Shown here piece after piece: positions 26,331 to 34,223 of a stretch of 64,000 nt of DNA. Under the pieces are notes generated by a model, which made no database searches, was not told the origin of the DNA, and saw only the letters and a program-made list of their open reading frames with translations. A program made the translations under genes and the position numbers. Positions within the stretch are counted from its first letter, which is position 1; every line of letters begins with the position of its first letter. Where the stretch lies: positions 36,884 to 100,883 of the forward strand of contig NZ_AJLR01000116.1 of assembly GCF_000307855.1 (NCBI RefSeq), in the 5' to 3' direction. Origin of the DNA: Schinkia azotoformans LMG 9581 (GTDB lineage Bacteria; Bacillota; Bacilli; Bacillales; Bacillaceae_J).

Positions 26331-27872
26331 ATGCTAAATCATTTATATAAAAAATACAAGGATAAGTTTCAAGACCAAAAGGATTATCCCGAACAATCAT
26401 CACTTGATGATATTCAAAGAAAGAATCAGAATATTGATTCTGTACTTGAAAATAATATCTCAATAATTAAAAAGATGTATTCAATACCAGAAAATAGTGA
26501 TGTTAAAATCCATAATTTCACTATTAATGGTTTAAATAAAAAGGCTGCACTCTTATTTATTTCAACTATTTCTGACGTAAGGGTGATCAGTGAACATATT
26601 ATAGAGCCTCTTTTACGCAATGAAAATTCTATAAAATCAATCAAAGATATTATACAGGTCCAATCAATTTCTGAGATAAAAAAAATAAAGGATGTAACGG
26701 ATGGTGCAAATCAAGGAAATACAGTCCTTTTTGTTGATAGTGATCATCGAGCATATGTAATAGGGACTTCCAATTTTCAAAGTAGATCTGTTGAAAAAGC
26801 TGAAAATGAAAATGTTGTAAAAGGACCAAAGGAAGCATTTAATGAAAAAGTAACGACAAATATTTCATTGATTCGTAAGAAAATTAAAAATGAAAATCTT
26901 ATAGTAGAAACAACGCAAGTCTCAGTACGCTCAAAAAATGAGTTATATATTTTATACATAAAGGATCTTGCAAATGATAAGCTGGTTAAAAATATTAAAG
27001 AGAGGGTCAGTGCATTAGAGGTTGATGCAATCCAAAATCTTAGCTTGTTAGAACAGTATATAGAGGAAAGACCAGCCTCTATTTTTCCAAGTATTCTATA
27101 CACGGAGAGACCTGACCGTGCTGCTTCATTCTTGGAAGATGGGTATATCGTTCTACTCATGAATAATTCACCGGCATCTTTAATTCTACCAGCGACCTTT
27201 TGGGCCTTTATTCATAATCCCGAAGATCACTATTTACGTTTTATCTATGGTAATTTTATTAGAATTCTTCGTGTATCAGCATTATTTATTACACTTTTTG
27301 CTTCAGCAATTTACGTTTCTATCACAAATTATCATTCTGAAATGGTGCCAACTGACCTCCTATTAGCGATATCAGCAACGCGTGAAAAGGTCCCCTTTCC
27401 ATCCTTTTTCGAAATTTTAATGATGGAAATAGCATTTGAGCTTATTAGAGAAGCTGGGTTACGAGTACCTAGCCCAATTGGACCGACAATCGGAATCGTC
27501 GGGGCGCTCATTCTAGGTCAGGCAGCCGTTCAAGCCAATATCGTGAGTCCAATTATCGTCATTGTTGTTGCATTAAGTGGGCTATGCTCATTCACCATTA
27601 GTGATATCAGTATGAATTTCGCCATTCGAATTATTCGGTTTGCCTTTATCCTCTCATCAGGATTATTTGGTATATATGGTATGGCATCTTTATTTACAAT
27701 GGGCCTTGCTTATATGGTATCAATCAAATCATTCGGTGTTCCTTATTTGGCTCCAATGTCACCGAAATATCCATCATCAAAAGACACCATTATTAGACAA
27801 TTATTAAAGAATGAAAAGATTCGTCCGGGTTATGTGAAACCGAAGGATCATATCAAAAAGCAGAGGAATTAG
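26331..27872 (+). CDS. Germinant receptor A subunit (GerA/GerKA family)
   Basis: 513 residues. The N-terminal cytoplasmic domain (residues 1 to about 300) is followed by membrane helices in the C-terminal 200 residues. Family landmarks: EQYIEERPASIFPSILYTERPDRAASFLEDGYIVLL split around residues 240-277, FPSFFEILMMEIAFELIREAG, RVPSPIGPTIGIVGALILGQAAV. It is one subunit of the inner-membrane nutrient receptor of the spore. First gene of a four-gene unit. Start ATG with GGAG at about 6 nt. The nutrient ligand cannot be predicted. Confidence 0.95.
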   Translation: MLNHLYKKYKDKFQDQKDYPEQSSLDDIQRKNQNIDSVLENNISIIKKMYSIPENSDVKIHNFTINGLNKKAALLFISTISDVRVISEHIIEPLLRNENSIKSIKDIIQVQSISEIKKIKDVTDGANQGNTVLFVDSDHRAYVIGTSNFQSRSVEKAENENVVKGPKEAFNEKVTTNISLIRKKIKNENLIVETTQVSVRSKNELYILYIKDLANDKLVKNIKERVSALEVDAIQNLSLLEQYIEERPASIFPSILYTERPDRAASFLEDGYIVLLMNNSPASLILPATFWAFIHNPEDHYLRFIYGNFIRILRVSALFITLFASAIYVSITNYHSEMVPTDLLLAISATREKVPFPSFFEILMMEIAFELIREAGLRVPSPIGPTIGIVGALILGQAAVQANIVSPIIVIVVALSGLCSFTISDISMNFAIRIIRFAFILSSGLFGIYGMASLFTMGLAYMVSIKSFGVPYLAPMSPKYPSSKDTIIRQLLKNEKIRPGYVKPKDHIKKQRN

Positions 27873-27879
27873 ATACTCT

Positions 27880-28986
27880 ATGGAGAAAACAGTTGGGAAA
27901 ATTGGGATAAGAGAATATGTCGCAATCATTCTGCTTGTAGTTGGTGTGAAGCTCGCAGATGATACACCTGCCATTTTAGTTGAACCATTAGGTAGTGCGT
28001 ACTGGATGGTACCACTGATAAATGGAATCTTATCTTTTATCCCAATTTATCTAATGATTAAGGTTATTACATTATATAAAAATAAAAATTTGCATGATTG
28101 TATCATTCATTTATTTGGAAAATATATTGGCAACAGCTTATCTACGATTTTGTTACTTCTCGGTATTTGTGCTCTAATCGTCGATTCTGCGGTTTATGTT
28201 GATATTATTAGTACAATGTACTTTACCAATTCACCACCATTAATAATTTTTGCCGTCTTAATGACTACTAGTGCTTATATTGCAAAAAAAGGGTTAGAGC
28301 ATCTGGGTACTATTTCATGGTTAGTTCTTTTCTACCTTTTGATTTCCATTTTTATGGCTCTATTGTTTTCACTACAAGATGGCAATGGACACTTGATATT
28401 TCCTATTTTCGGTCCTGGTGCATGGGAGGTCATCAAAGAAAGTACGTCCCATGTGTCAATTTATGCTGATTTTTTCTTTTTGGGACTTATCGCGCCTTAT
28501 CTTGTATCAGCTAAAGCTTTTAAAAAAGGGACGATTACCGGATTATGTATCGTATCGATTTTAATCTGTTTTTCCTTTCTTATTTATTTATTTGTATTTG
28601 ATTATGAAGGTTTAAATATGGTGAATTACCCTTTTCATGAATTAATACGCTTAATTCGCCTTGGATTTTTAACCAACGTTGAAACCTTTTTCTTTCCATT
28701 TTGGGTAGTTGCCACATTTATTCGATTTTCTTTTTATTTGTATTTAATTGCACTTTTTTTGGGTAGGATTTGTAATATCAAAAACTTTGAATATCTAATC
28801 CCAACAATTGCAACAATTACCGTTATTATCGGTATGGCACCTGATGCCCCTACCTTTACTATTTTTACTTTAAGGGAAATGCTATTGGAAGTTACTAGCC
28901 CTGTGTTTCTGTTATTTCCTTGCTTCATGTGGTTAATTGCCAAATTAAAAGGGGAGTTTAAACATGATAAAGCAAATCACCATTAA
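27880..28986 (+). CDS. Germinant receptor B subunit (GerB/GerKB endospore permease family)
   Basis: 368 residues, about ten helices, APC-superfamily-like spore permease. It begins IGIREYVAIILLVVGVKLADDTP, typical of GerAB proteins whose membrane pocket binds the amino acid or sugar germinant. It begins 7 nt after the A subunit and overlaps the C subunit by 23 nt. Confidence 0.94.
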   Translation: MEKTVGKIGIREYVAIILLVVGVKLADDTPAILVEPLGSAYWMVPLINGILSFIPIYLMIKVITLYKNKNLHDCIIHLFGKYIGNSLSTILLLLGICALIVDSAVYVDIISTMYFTNSPPLIIFAVLMTTSAYIAKKGLEHLGTISWLVLFYLLISIFMALLFSLQDGNGHLIFPIFGPGAWEVIKESTSHVSIYADFFFLGLIAPYLVSAKAFKKGTITGLCIVSILICFSFLIYLFVFDYEGLNMVNYPFHELIRLIRLGFLTNVETFFFPFWVVATFIRFSFYLYLIALFLGRICNIKNFEYLIPTIATITVIIGMAPDAPTFTIFTLREMLLEVTSPVFLLFPCFMWLIAKLKGEFKHDKANHH

Positions 28987-30217
28987 GCCAATCCTAATAT
29001 TTACAACTCTTTTAATTTTAACAGGTTGTTGGGATCAAGAGGAAATTGATCAAAGGGCCTATGTTCTAGGAATTGGATTAGATAAAACAAGTTATAAAGG
29101 CATTATTAAGGTCACCTATTTAATCTCTAATCCCGAGGCTGGATCGACCCAGGTAGGCGGAGGTTCACAGGAACCAACACATGAAACTATAACATTTAAT
29201 GCACCGGATTTTATACGATCTCAAAATATTGCTAATGCTGTGATTGCAAAGACTATTACATATGATATATTAGATTTCTTTGTTGTTTCTGAGGATTTTG
29301 CAAAAGACAAAGATTTTATTCGTTGGATTTATGATGCTACAAAAGACCGTGACATTAGGAGGGATACAAGACTTATTATTACAAAAGAAATGGCAAATAA
29401 ATTTATCGAAAATAATAAACCAAAACTTGAAACGAGAAGACATGAATATTTTGAAATAATGTTTAAGGATTCAATTAAAATAGGTTTAATACCTGATTCA
29501 ACCATCCACAATTTCTTTCGAATAACAGAGGCAGATGCAGATCTTTTTATAACTGCCTATGCAACGACTGAGCAAGACGAAGATACTGCAGAACTAAATT
29601 CTGACCCGGAGTTAATAGCGGGAAAATTAAAGGTAACCGGAAATACTAATCCGGCACAATTTTTAGGCTCTGCAATTTTTAAGGAAGGAAGAATGATTGG
29701 AACATTGTCCGTGGAGGAAACTCGCATTGCTGAATTAATGAATACAGCCATGGAAATGCCTAGTTTTTTAGAGTCTTTTCCTGATCCTTTTATGGAGGGC
29801 TATTGGATTACTGCCCGGTATACACAAATAAATGACCCTGAAATAAAAGTTGACGTAACACAAAAAACTCCCAAAATACGTGTAAATCTTCCCTTATTGG
29901 TTGAAGTTTTAACAGACCATAGCATGGTTAATTATGCCAATAATAAAGATAAAAGAGATGAATTAAAGGAGCATATGAAAAAAAGGATTCAAGAACGTAT
30001 TGCTGCACTTGTTAAAAGGACACAAGAAGAATTTCTAGGGCAACCATTCGGCTTTTCATTAGCTGCACGAAAGCATTTTTTAACCATTCCGCAATGGGAA
30101 AAATATGATTGGATGAAATCATATCCGGATGCAGTAATAGAAATTAGTGTAGATATTACATATGGTGAATTTGGACGACAAAGTGAATTACCTAGTTATC
30201 AAAGGGTTCGTGATTAA
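28964..30217 (+). CDS. Germinant receptor C subunit (Ger(x)C lipoprotein)
   Basis: 417 residues. Lipoprotein signal with lipobox LILTGC (about residue 22), followed by the WDQEEIDQRAYVLGIGLDK segment universal in Ger(x)C proteins. Three-domain extracytoplasmic body; C-terminal region around GFSLAARKHFLTIP and the final W-containing segment. Start ATG after AGGGGAG, inside the end of the B gene. Confidence 0.94.
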   Translation: MIKQITIKPILIFTTLLILTGCWDQEEIDQRAYVLGIGLDKTSYKGIIKVTYLISNPEAGSTQVGGGSQEPTHETITFNAPDFIRSQNIANAVIAKTITYDILDFFVVSEDFAKDKDFIRWIYDATKDRDIRRDTRLIITKEMANKFIENNKPKLETRRHEYFEIMFKDSIKIGLIPDSTIHNFFRITEADADLFITAYATTEQDEDTAELNSDPELIAGKLKVTGNTNPAQFLGSAIFKEGRMIGTLSVEETRIAELMNTAMEMPSFLESFPDPFMEGYWITARYTQINDPEIKVDVTQKTPKIRVNLPLLVEVLTDHSMVNYANNKDKRDELKEHMKKRIQERIAALVKRTQEEFLGQPFGFSLAARKHFLTIPQWEKYDWMKSYPDAVIEISVDITYGEFGRQSELPSYQRVRD

Positions 30218-30219
30218 AA

Positions 30220-30378
30220 ATGAAAATCTTTGTTTATGTGATGATGATTATCATATTCCTTTATACTGCTGGATTCTCAGTTACATTATGGAAGGAAAAA
30301 AGTAAAGTAGGGTCAATCGTTGTATTTACACTTGCATTAGTGGTGGTCATTGCTCCTTTTTTTACAATTATTAAATAG
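30220..30378 (+). CDS. Small two-helix membrane protein, putative Ger D subunit
   Basis: 52 residues, two hydrophobic helices (residues 3-22 and 32-50) joined by a short basic turn LWKEKSKVG. It starts 2 nt after the C subunit stop. Many gerA-type operons end in such a tiny two-helix D subunit that modulates receptor output. The assignment rests on size, topology and position. Confidence 0.72.
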   Translation: MKIFVYVMMIIIFLYTAGFSVTLWKEKSKVGSIVVFTLALVVVIAPFFTIIK

Positions 30379-30394
30379 TACGATCAAAAGTAAC

Positions 30395-30438
30395 TAAAAA
30401 ACACTCACAAACATTGATATTTCAACATTTGTGAGTGT
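30395..30438 (-). terminator. Hairpin with minus-strand U-tract
   Basis: Eleven-bp stem ACACTCACAAA / TTTGTGAGTGT. The T-run lies on the minus-strand side, so it is best read as the terminator of the decayed ferredoxin gene; it could also stop the ger operon. Confidence 0.8.
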
Positions 30439-30470
30439 GTCGATGTTCCAAAAATATTACAATTGTACCA

Positions 30471-30764
30471 TTACTTAATCTTTGCTTGGTAACCAAGACG
30501 AAATCCGCTTTCAATTAAGTTGTCTAATTTCTTTATCTCAAGGCTATTTGTCTATTGAAGATCATTACGACCATTCACTGCCATTACTCTACATTTTCCA
30601 CAAGTACCCTTTTTACACTTATAATTTAGAGATAATTTTTGTTCAAGAGCAGCCTCCAAGATAGATTGGCCTTTTTTATTTCTATTTGAAAATAACGACG
30701 GTTTTGTTTTATATCTATTCTTCCACTTGTTTCGCTGATAATTAGAGTTTCCTCGATCGTTGTT
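30471..30764 (-). pseudogene. Decayed 2Fe-2S ferredoxin-like gene
   Basis: One minus-strand frame reads KTKPSLFSNRNKKGQSILEA, then ALEQKLSLNYKCKKGTCGKC and RVMAVNGRNDLQ, which is the CxxxxCxxC cluster motif of a plant/bacterial-type ferredoxin. An in-frame TAG (30552-30554) follows, after which the same frame continues TNSLEIKKLDNLIESGFRLG then YQAKIK, the expected C-terminal half, though its usual fourth Cys position reads Tyr (GYQ for SCQ). No start codon with an RBS is visible. A nonsense mutation, a lost start and a lost cysteine mark a recent pseudogene. Confidence 0.75.
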
Positions 30765-30811
30765 TTATAAATCGTATGTGTGTTCATAGTATCAAACTTC
30801 AAGGCTATGAA

Positions 30812-32242
30812 TTATGGAATAATTTCAAAAACGGTACCTTTGTTAAAATCTGTTACATTTCTAGAACCATGAACCCCTAAAAAAAGTCTGGTTTGATTCT
30901 GATTTGTTCCCAAACTAACATAATAGGCTGATTGAGTTCCATAATTATAATCGGTTTCAATAACATGAAAATCATTTAGTTTACAATCTGTTCTTATCCT
31001 TGTGTAAGCTAAAACCCCTCTAGCTGGTGTTTGAGTTTTTTGACTACGGACAAAATCAGTAAACACAACGCTTCCCGATAAAGTGGAGATACTATTCCCC
31101 ATGTAAACTTGCACCCCTGTTAGTGAAATTCCTTCAAATTTATCAGGGCGGGGGTCTTTATGAAAATAACTTATTAGAGGCGGAATACGCTGAATGGAAG
31201 TGACCAATGTCTCATTGTAATAGGCAATTGTTTTCTCATCCATAGTCGAGTCTTCAGAGCAACCCCTTATAATTGAAGTGGGGAAAGCACCTTCCCATCC
31301 CCGCCAACCTAAGTTAATAAATCCGTTTTGGTCAGGTACAGAATTCGTTAAGGAAGCTTGAACAAGATGAGTAACCGGTATTGGTTTATAAGATGCGAAT
31401 GAGAAAATCGACTCGACCAAATCCTGTCCGACATTTCCCACATATTTGATGTACCCATTTTGAAACCTTTGAAATGATATACCAGTTATGTTACGAACCC
31501 CTTTGGCAATTACCGTAAGCGTTTCTTGAATAGGTACAGGGAGTTCTTCAAAACGTGTGACAACAGGTGGATTTTGAATATATGGCATCTTATCTACATC
31601 AATTTCAATTATTTTACCGGCTATTTCCATATCATCCTGGCTTAAATTAAATGGATCATAGCCCGATCCACCATCTCCTGTTGTTAAAACCATTTTTCCT
31701 GTTTCAGGTGAAAAATTCAAGCTATTAACGCCGTTATGATTAAAAAATGGCCTTCTTAAGTTAAGTAATGTTCGTCGTTTTTGAGGTTGACCATTCGATT
31801 GTAAAATCCATTCTTCAACTGTATCAATATGATCATATTGAGTTTCTCTATTTATCCACCTCAGATTTAACGTTTTGGGATCACACGGATTAGGGGTAAA
31901 GCGTTCGGTAAGGGCACCTGGACCTTGTGTTCCAGCTACTGAATAATGAAGATAAAACAGACCGTTATAATAAAACTGGGGATGGAACGCTAGTCCAATC
32001 AATCCCCGTTCATCATATCCACCACGAGAAACACCTGGTTCAGATGTACCTAGTTTTATAATTCGCGAGCGAATATCTAAAAAAGTTTTTATCATCCCAT
32101 TTCCTACATAAAAGATCTCCCCTACCTGAGTTGCAATAAATAATCTTTCAAATGAGTCACCTGGAAGTATAGTTGTTTTCAAAACAGTTGGTAAATTGAT
32201 ATGACTAACAATGGGCTGTAAACGAACTTTAACTTTCACCAA
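30812..32242 (-). CDS. GSDH/HHIP-like beta-propeller protein (PQQ sugar dehydrogenase family)
   Basis: 476 residues. Glucose/sorbosone dehydrogenase fold: ERLFIATQVGEIFYV, GLIGLAFHPQFYYNGLFYLHYS, NHNGVNSLNFSPETGKMVLTTGDGGSG (split over residues 168-195), GWRGWEG and FTDFVRSQ. Family members oxidise aldoses with PQQ or are binding proteins; here the catalytic use of PQQ is unproven. There is no signal peptide, unusual for this normally exported family. Start TTG at 32242 or GTG at 32239, both behind GGGGTG. Confidence 0.8.
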   Translation of the reverse strand: MVKVKVRLQPIVSHINLPTVLKTTILPGDSFERLFIATQVGEIFYVGNGMIKTFLDIRSRIIKLGTSEPGVSRGGYDERGLIGLAFHPQFYYNGLFYLHYSVAGTQGPGALTERFTPNPCDPKTLNLRWINRETQYDHIDTVEEWILQSNGQPQKRRTLLNLRRPFFNHNGVNSLNFSPETGKMVLTTGDGGSGYDPFNLSQDDMEIAGKIIEIDVDKMPYIQNPPVVTRFEELPVPIQETLTVIAKGVRNITGISFQRFQNGYIKYVGNVGQDLVESIFSFASYKPIPVTHLVQASLTNSVPDQNGFINLGWRGWEGAFPTSIIRGCSEDSTMDEKTIAYYNETLVTSIQRIPPLISYFHKDPRPDKFEGISLTGVQVYMGNSISTLSGSVVFTDFVRSQKTQTPARGVLAYTRIRTDCKLNDFHVIETDYNYGTQSAYYVSLGTNQNQTRLFLGVHGSRNVTDFNKGTVFEIIP

Positions 32243-32449
32243 TTAACTTCACACCCCTTTATGCTGTTCCTCGTATAAGAATATGATTTGAAATTTTCTA
32301 TTAGTACGGTGACTCATTAATGGAGATTCAGCATTCCACATATTTTAGTTATCACATAAAATTTTGTATTTTCAAAAAATAAAACTGGCATTAAAAGAAT
32401 AAACACAGTATATTATAAATATAGTTTAAAAAACGAGGTGATTATCATA

Positions 32450-32701
32450 ATGGTTAGAAAAATTTGGGATTCTTTCTGGTATCAAAACGGAAAAGTTAGA
32501 CAACGTATTTGGCTTGACGGCGATAGGTATATTGTCTCTTCTACGATCAAAAGTGTAACCGCTTACAATTATGGTAGTACCCCAGAAAACGCAAAAGAAG
32601 CTTCTCTTTTTAAACTTCAGAAAGTGCTGAATAAAAAAGAAAAGGACCGCAAATTTATTGCTAGAGAGAACGGCTATGTTGTACTATATCGAGTTAAATG
32701 A
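32450..32701 (+). CDS. Small basic protein of unknown function
   Basis: 83 residues. MVRKIWDSFWYQNGKVRQRI and then WLDGDRYIVSS suggest a small beta-rich domain, followed by an alanine/lysine helix and REGYVVLYRVK-like end. Not recognised. Start ATG after GAGGTG; four further in-frame codons upstream are not supported. Confidence 0.65.
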   Translation: MVRKIWDSFWYQNGKVRQRIWLDGDRYIVSSTIKSVTAYNYGSTPENAKEASLFKLQKVLNKKEKDRKFIARENGYVVLYRVK

Positions 32702-32707
32702 GAATTA

Positions 32708-32772
32708 CGGTGACGGTTCTAGACACTGAAATAGTCCCGATTTTTTCCGGTACCATTCAAGAACCGTCCCTA
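32708..32772. repeat. Palindromic element / possible terminator
   Basis: GACGGTTCT (32712-32720) and AGAACCGTC (32760-32768) form a 9-bp stem enclosing TAGACACTGAAATAGTCCCG. It has the GACGGTTC core seen in the dispersed palindromes of Bacillaceae genomes. It lies between convergent genes. Confidence 0.6.
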
Positions 32773-32837
32773 TGTTGATCCTCCTATTAAAACAAACCCA
32801 ACTGTTTTGGTGAAAGCCCATCATATTCAATTAAACT

Positions 32838-33431
32838 TTAAATTCTACCAATGTACTTTGTATCTCTTGTAATTCCCGATTGACCCGGTACCCAATTTGC
32901 CGGAACAACCTCCCCAGTCTTTCTATTATATTGCAGACCTTGAATGATCCTTACTATTTCGAAAATATTTCTCCCGACATCCGGAGGATTAACAAATTCG
33001 GCAATCATCATTCCTTCTGGATCTATAATGATTGTTGCTCTGAATGCTGCACCAGTTTTCTCATCTAACACTCGATATGCTCTACTTATTTCTTGTGTTC
33101 TGTCACTTAGCAGCGGAAACTTTATCTTAGAAACAGTTGGAGAAACCTCGGTAAAAATTTTATGAGAAAATACACTATCCGTACTTATGGCCAGCACTTC
33201 AGTATTTAAGACTTTCAGTTGATCATAAATAGCAGCGACCGCTGCCAACTCCGTCGGTCAAACTAATGTAAAATCACTCGGATAAAAAAATAAGATCACC
33301 CATTTCCCACGAAAACTTTCTAGATGAATATCTTTCATTTTCTTTTCGATATTGTCGTAAGCTTCTGCTACAAACAGAGGTGCTTTATCCATTATTTGTG
33401 CGCAAAATGGTTGTACATCGTTCTTAGCCAT
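32838..33431 (-). CDS. Selenocysteine-containing peroxiredoxin (UGA read as Sec)
   Basis: 197 residues if the in-frame TGA (plus-strand 33258-33260, codon 58) is decoded. Before it: MAKNDVQPFCAQIMDKAPLF and GKWVILFFYPSDFTLV; after it: PTELAAVAAIYDQLKVL, DSVFSHKIFTE, FRATIIIDPEGM and GEVVPANWVPGQ. The stop is exactly where AhpC-type peroxiredoxins have the peroxidatic cysteine (FTxVCPTEL). Everything else is intact, including the catalytic Thr/Pro frame and Arg of FRATIIIDP. The resolving Cys is missing (GEVV for GEVC); Cys10 could substitute or the enzyme may be of one-Sec type. Start ATG after a G-rich RBS. A SECIS-like hairpin follows the UGA. Expected role: hydroperoxide reduction in the cytosol. 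Confidence 0.85.
33230..33247 (-). promoter_or_regulatory. Bacterial SECIS-like hairpin in the peroxiredoxin mRNA
   Basis: On the mRNA, UGGCAGC-GGUC-GCUGCUA: a 7-bp stem (one G-U) with apical loop GGUC. The loop begins 17 nt after the UGA. In E. coli fdhF the SelB-binding hairpin also has apical GGUC, with the loop about 18 nt after its UGA. GU in the loop is essential for SelB binding there. Confidence 0.75.
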
Positions 33432-33542
33432 AAAACACCCCCCCTTTTAGATAGTTCAACACATTTATCCATATGCCCTGGACAAATTGTCGGTGTCTTC
33501 AATGATTAATTCAAGTACTCGACAATCCTATTCAGATGGTCA

Positions 33543-34103
33543 CTAAATTATAAAGCCCCTTAATCTTTTGAAAAAGAATAGAGCAATCTCAACCCAGAGC
33601 CAGTTGTAAAATAGGGCAAATAAGAAGATACCACCTGTAGTAAGGTATGAAAAGGAATAGGATACAGCTGGACCAAGAACAGGGAAGCGGAAAATATAGA
33701 GTAAACTAATAATACCTGTCGTTAAGAGAATGGCACCAACAAAAATAATACTTACTCGTTTCTTGAAAAAGGAAAAAGCTGCTCCTATTCCTATTCCTAA
33801 CAACCCAGTTGTAAAAGGAAACACGTTTAGTTCACTAGGTACCAAAATAAATAACAACAGAATAGTAAGAAAATAGGACATCACACCAACCGGAAGCGAA
33901 AACATAGCGCAGATCAGAATCGGTAAAGTGGCAAATGGGCTGATAAAGTATCCAATCCCTGGCAGAAAACCACCCGCTGCCTGAAGTACAGCAGCAAGAC
34001 AAGCGAGAAAAGCTCCTAAAACAAGCATCCTTGTTTTTGTAAGATTACGAAACTGTAATTGGGCAACCTGAATATCATCTGAAATTGATCTTAAAAAATA
34101 CAT
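33543..34103 (-). CDS. Integral membrane protein, possibly ECF S-component-like
   Basis: 186 residues, about six hydrophobic helices. After a short cytoplasmic start come MLVLGAFLACLAAVLQAAGG then FLPGIGYFISPFATLPIL, glycine/proline patterns reminiscent of S-components of ECF transporters or DUF2232-type proteins. No EcfA/T genes lie nearby. Function unknown. It lies upstream of the Sec-peroxiredoxin gene on the same strand, 111 nt away. Confidence 0.7.
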   Translation of the reverse strand: MYFLRSISDDIQVAQLQFRNLTKTRMLVLGAFLACLAAVLQAAGGFLPGIGYFISPFATLPILICAMFSLPVGVMSYFLTILLLFILVPSELNVFPFTTGLLGIGIGAAFSFFKKRVSIIFVGAILLTTGIISLLYIFRFPVLGPAVSYSFSYLTTGGIFLFALFYNWLWVEIALFFFKRLRGFII

Positions 34104-34184
34104 TTATCCACCCCGTTCAAAATATTTGTTAAATACAATATATTTAACATTTATTAGGAGTGGACCTATAATTATGTATTCTCT

Positions 34185-34217
34185 GTCACAAAACGGGACA
34201 CAGTTCCCGACCCCGTG
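34185..34217. repeat. Palindromic intergenic element, short copy
   Basis: CGGGACACAGTTCCCGACCCCGTGACCC: its left end GGGACACAG and right end CCCGACCCCGTG match the two ends of the element at 5601-5654, but the middle is missing. CGGGA/TCCCG and TCAC/GTGA can pair. Confidence 0.7.
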
Positions 34218-34223
34218 ACCCAT

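Noticed and set aside
30552..30554. TAG in the ferredoxin frame as a recoded codon (pyrrolysine or readthrough)
   Set aside because: The residue is not functionally special, there is no supporting structure, the start codon is missing and a cluster cysteine is lost, so decay is the simpler reading.
32838..33248. Truncated peroxiredoxin gene starting at TTG 33248, or a simple pseudogene
   Set aside because: The short form would lack the N-terminal half of the fold and the catalytic residue. The upstream frame is intact up to a proper ATG with RBS, and the only defect is a UGA at the catalytic position with a SECIS-like hairpin. A sequencing error stays formally possible.
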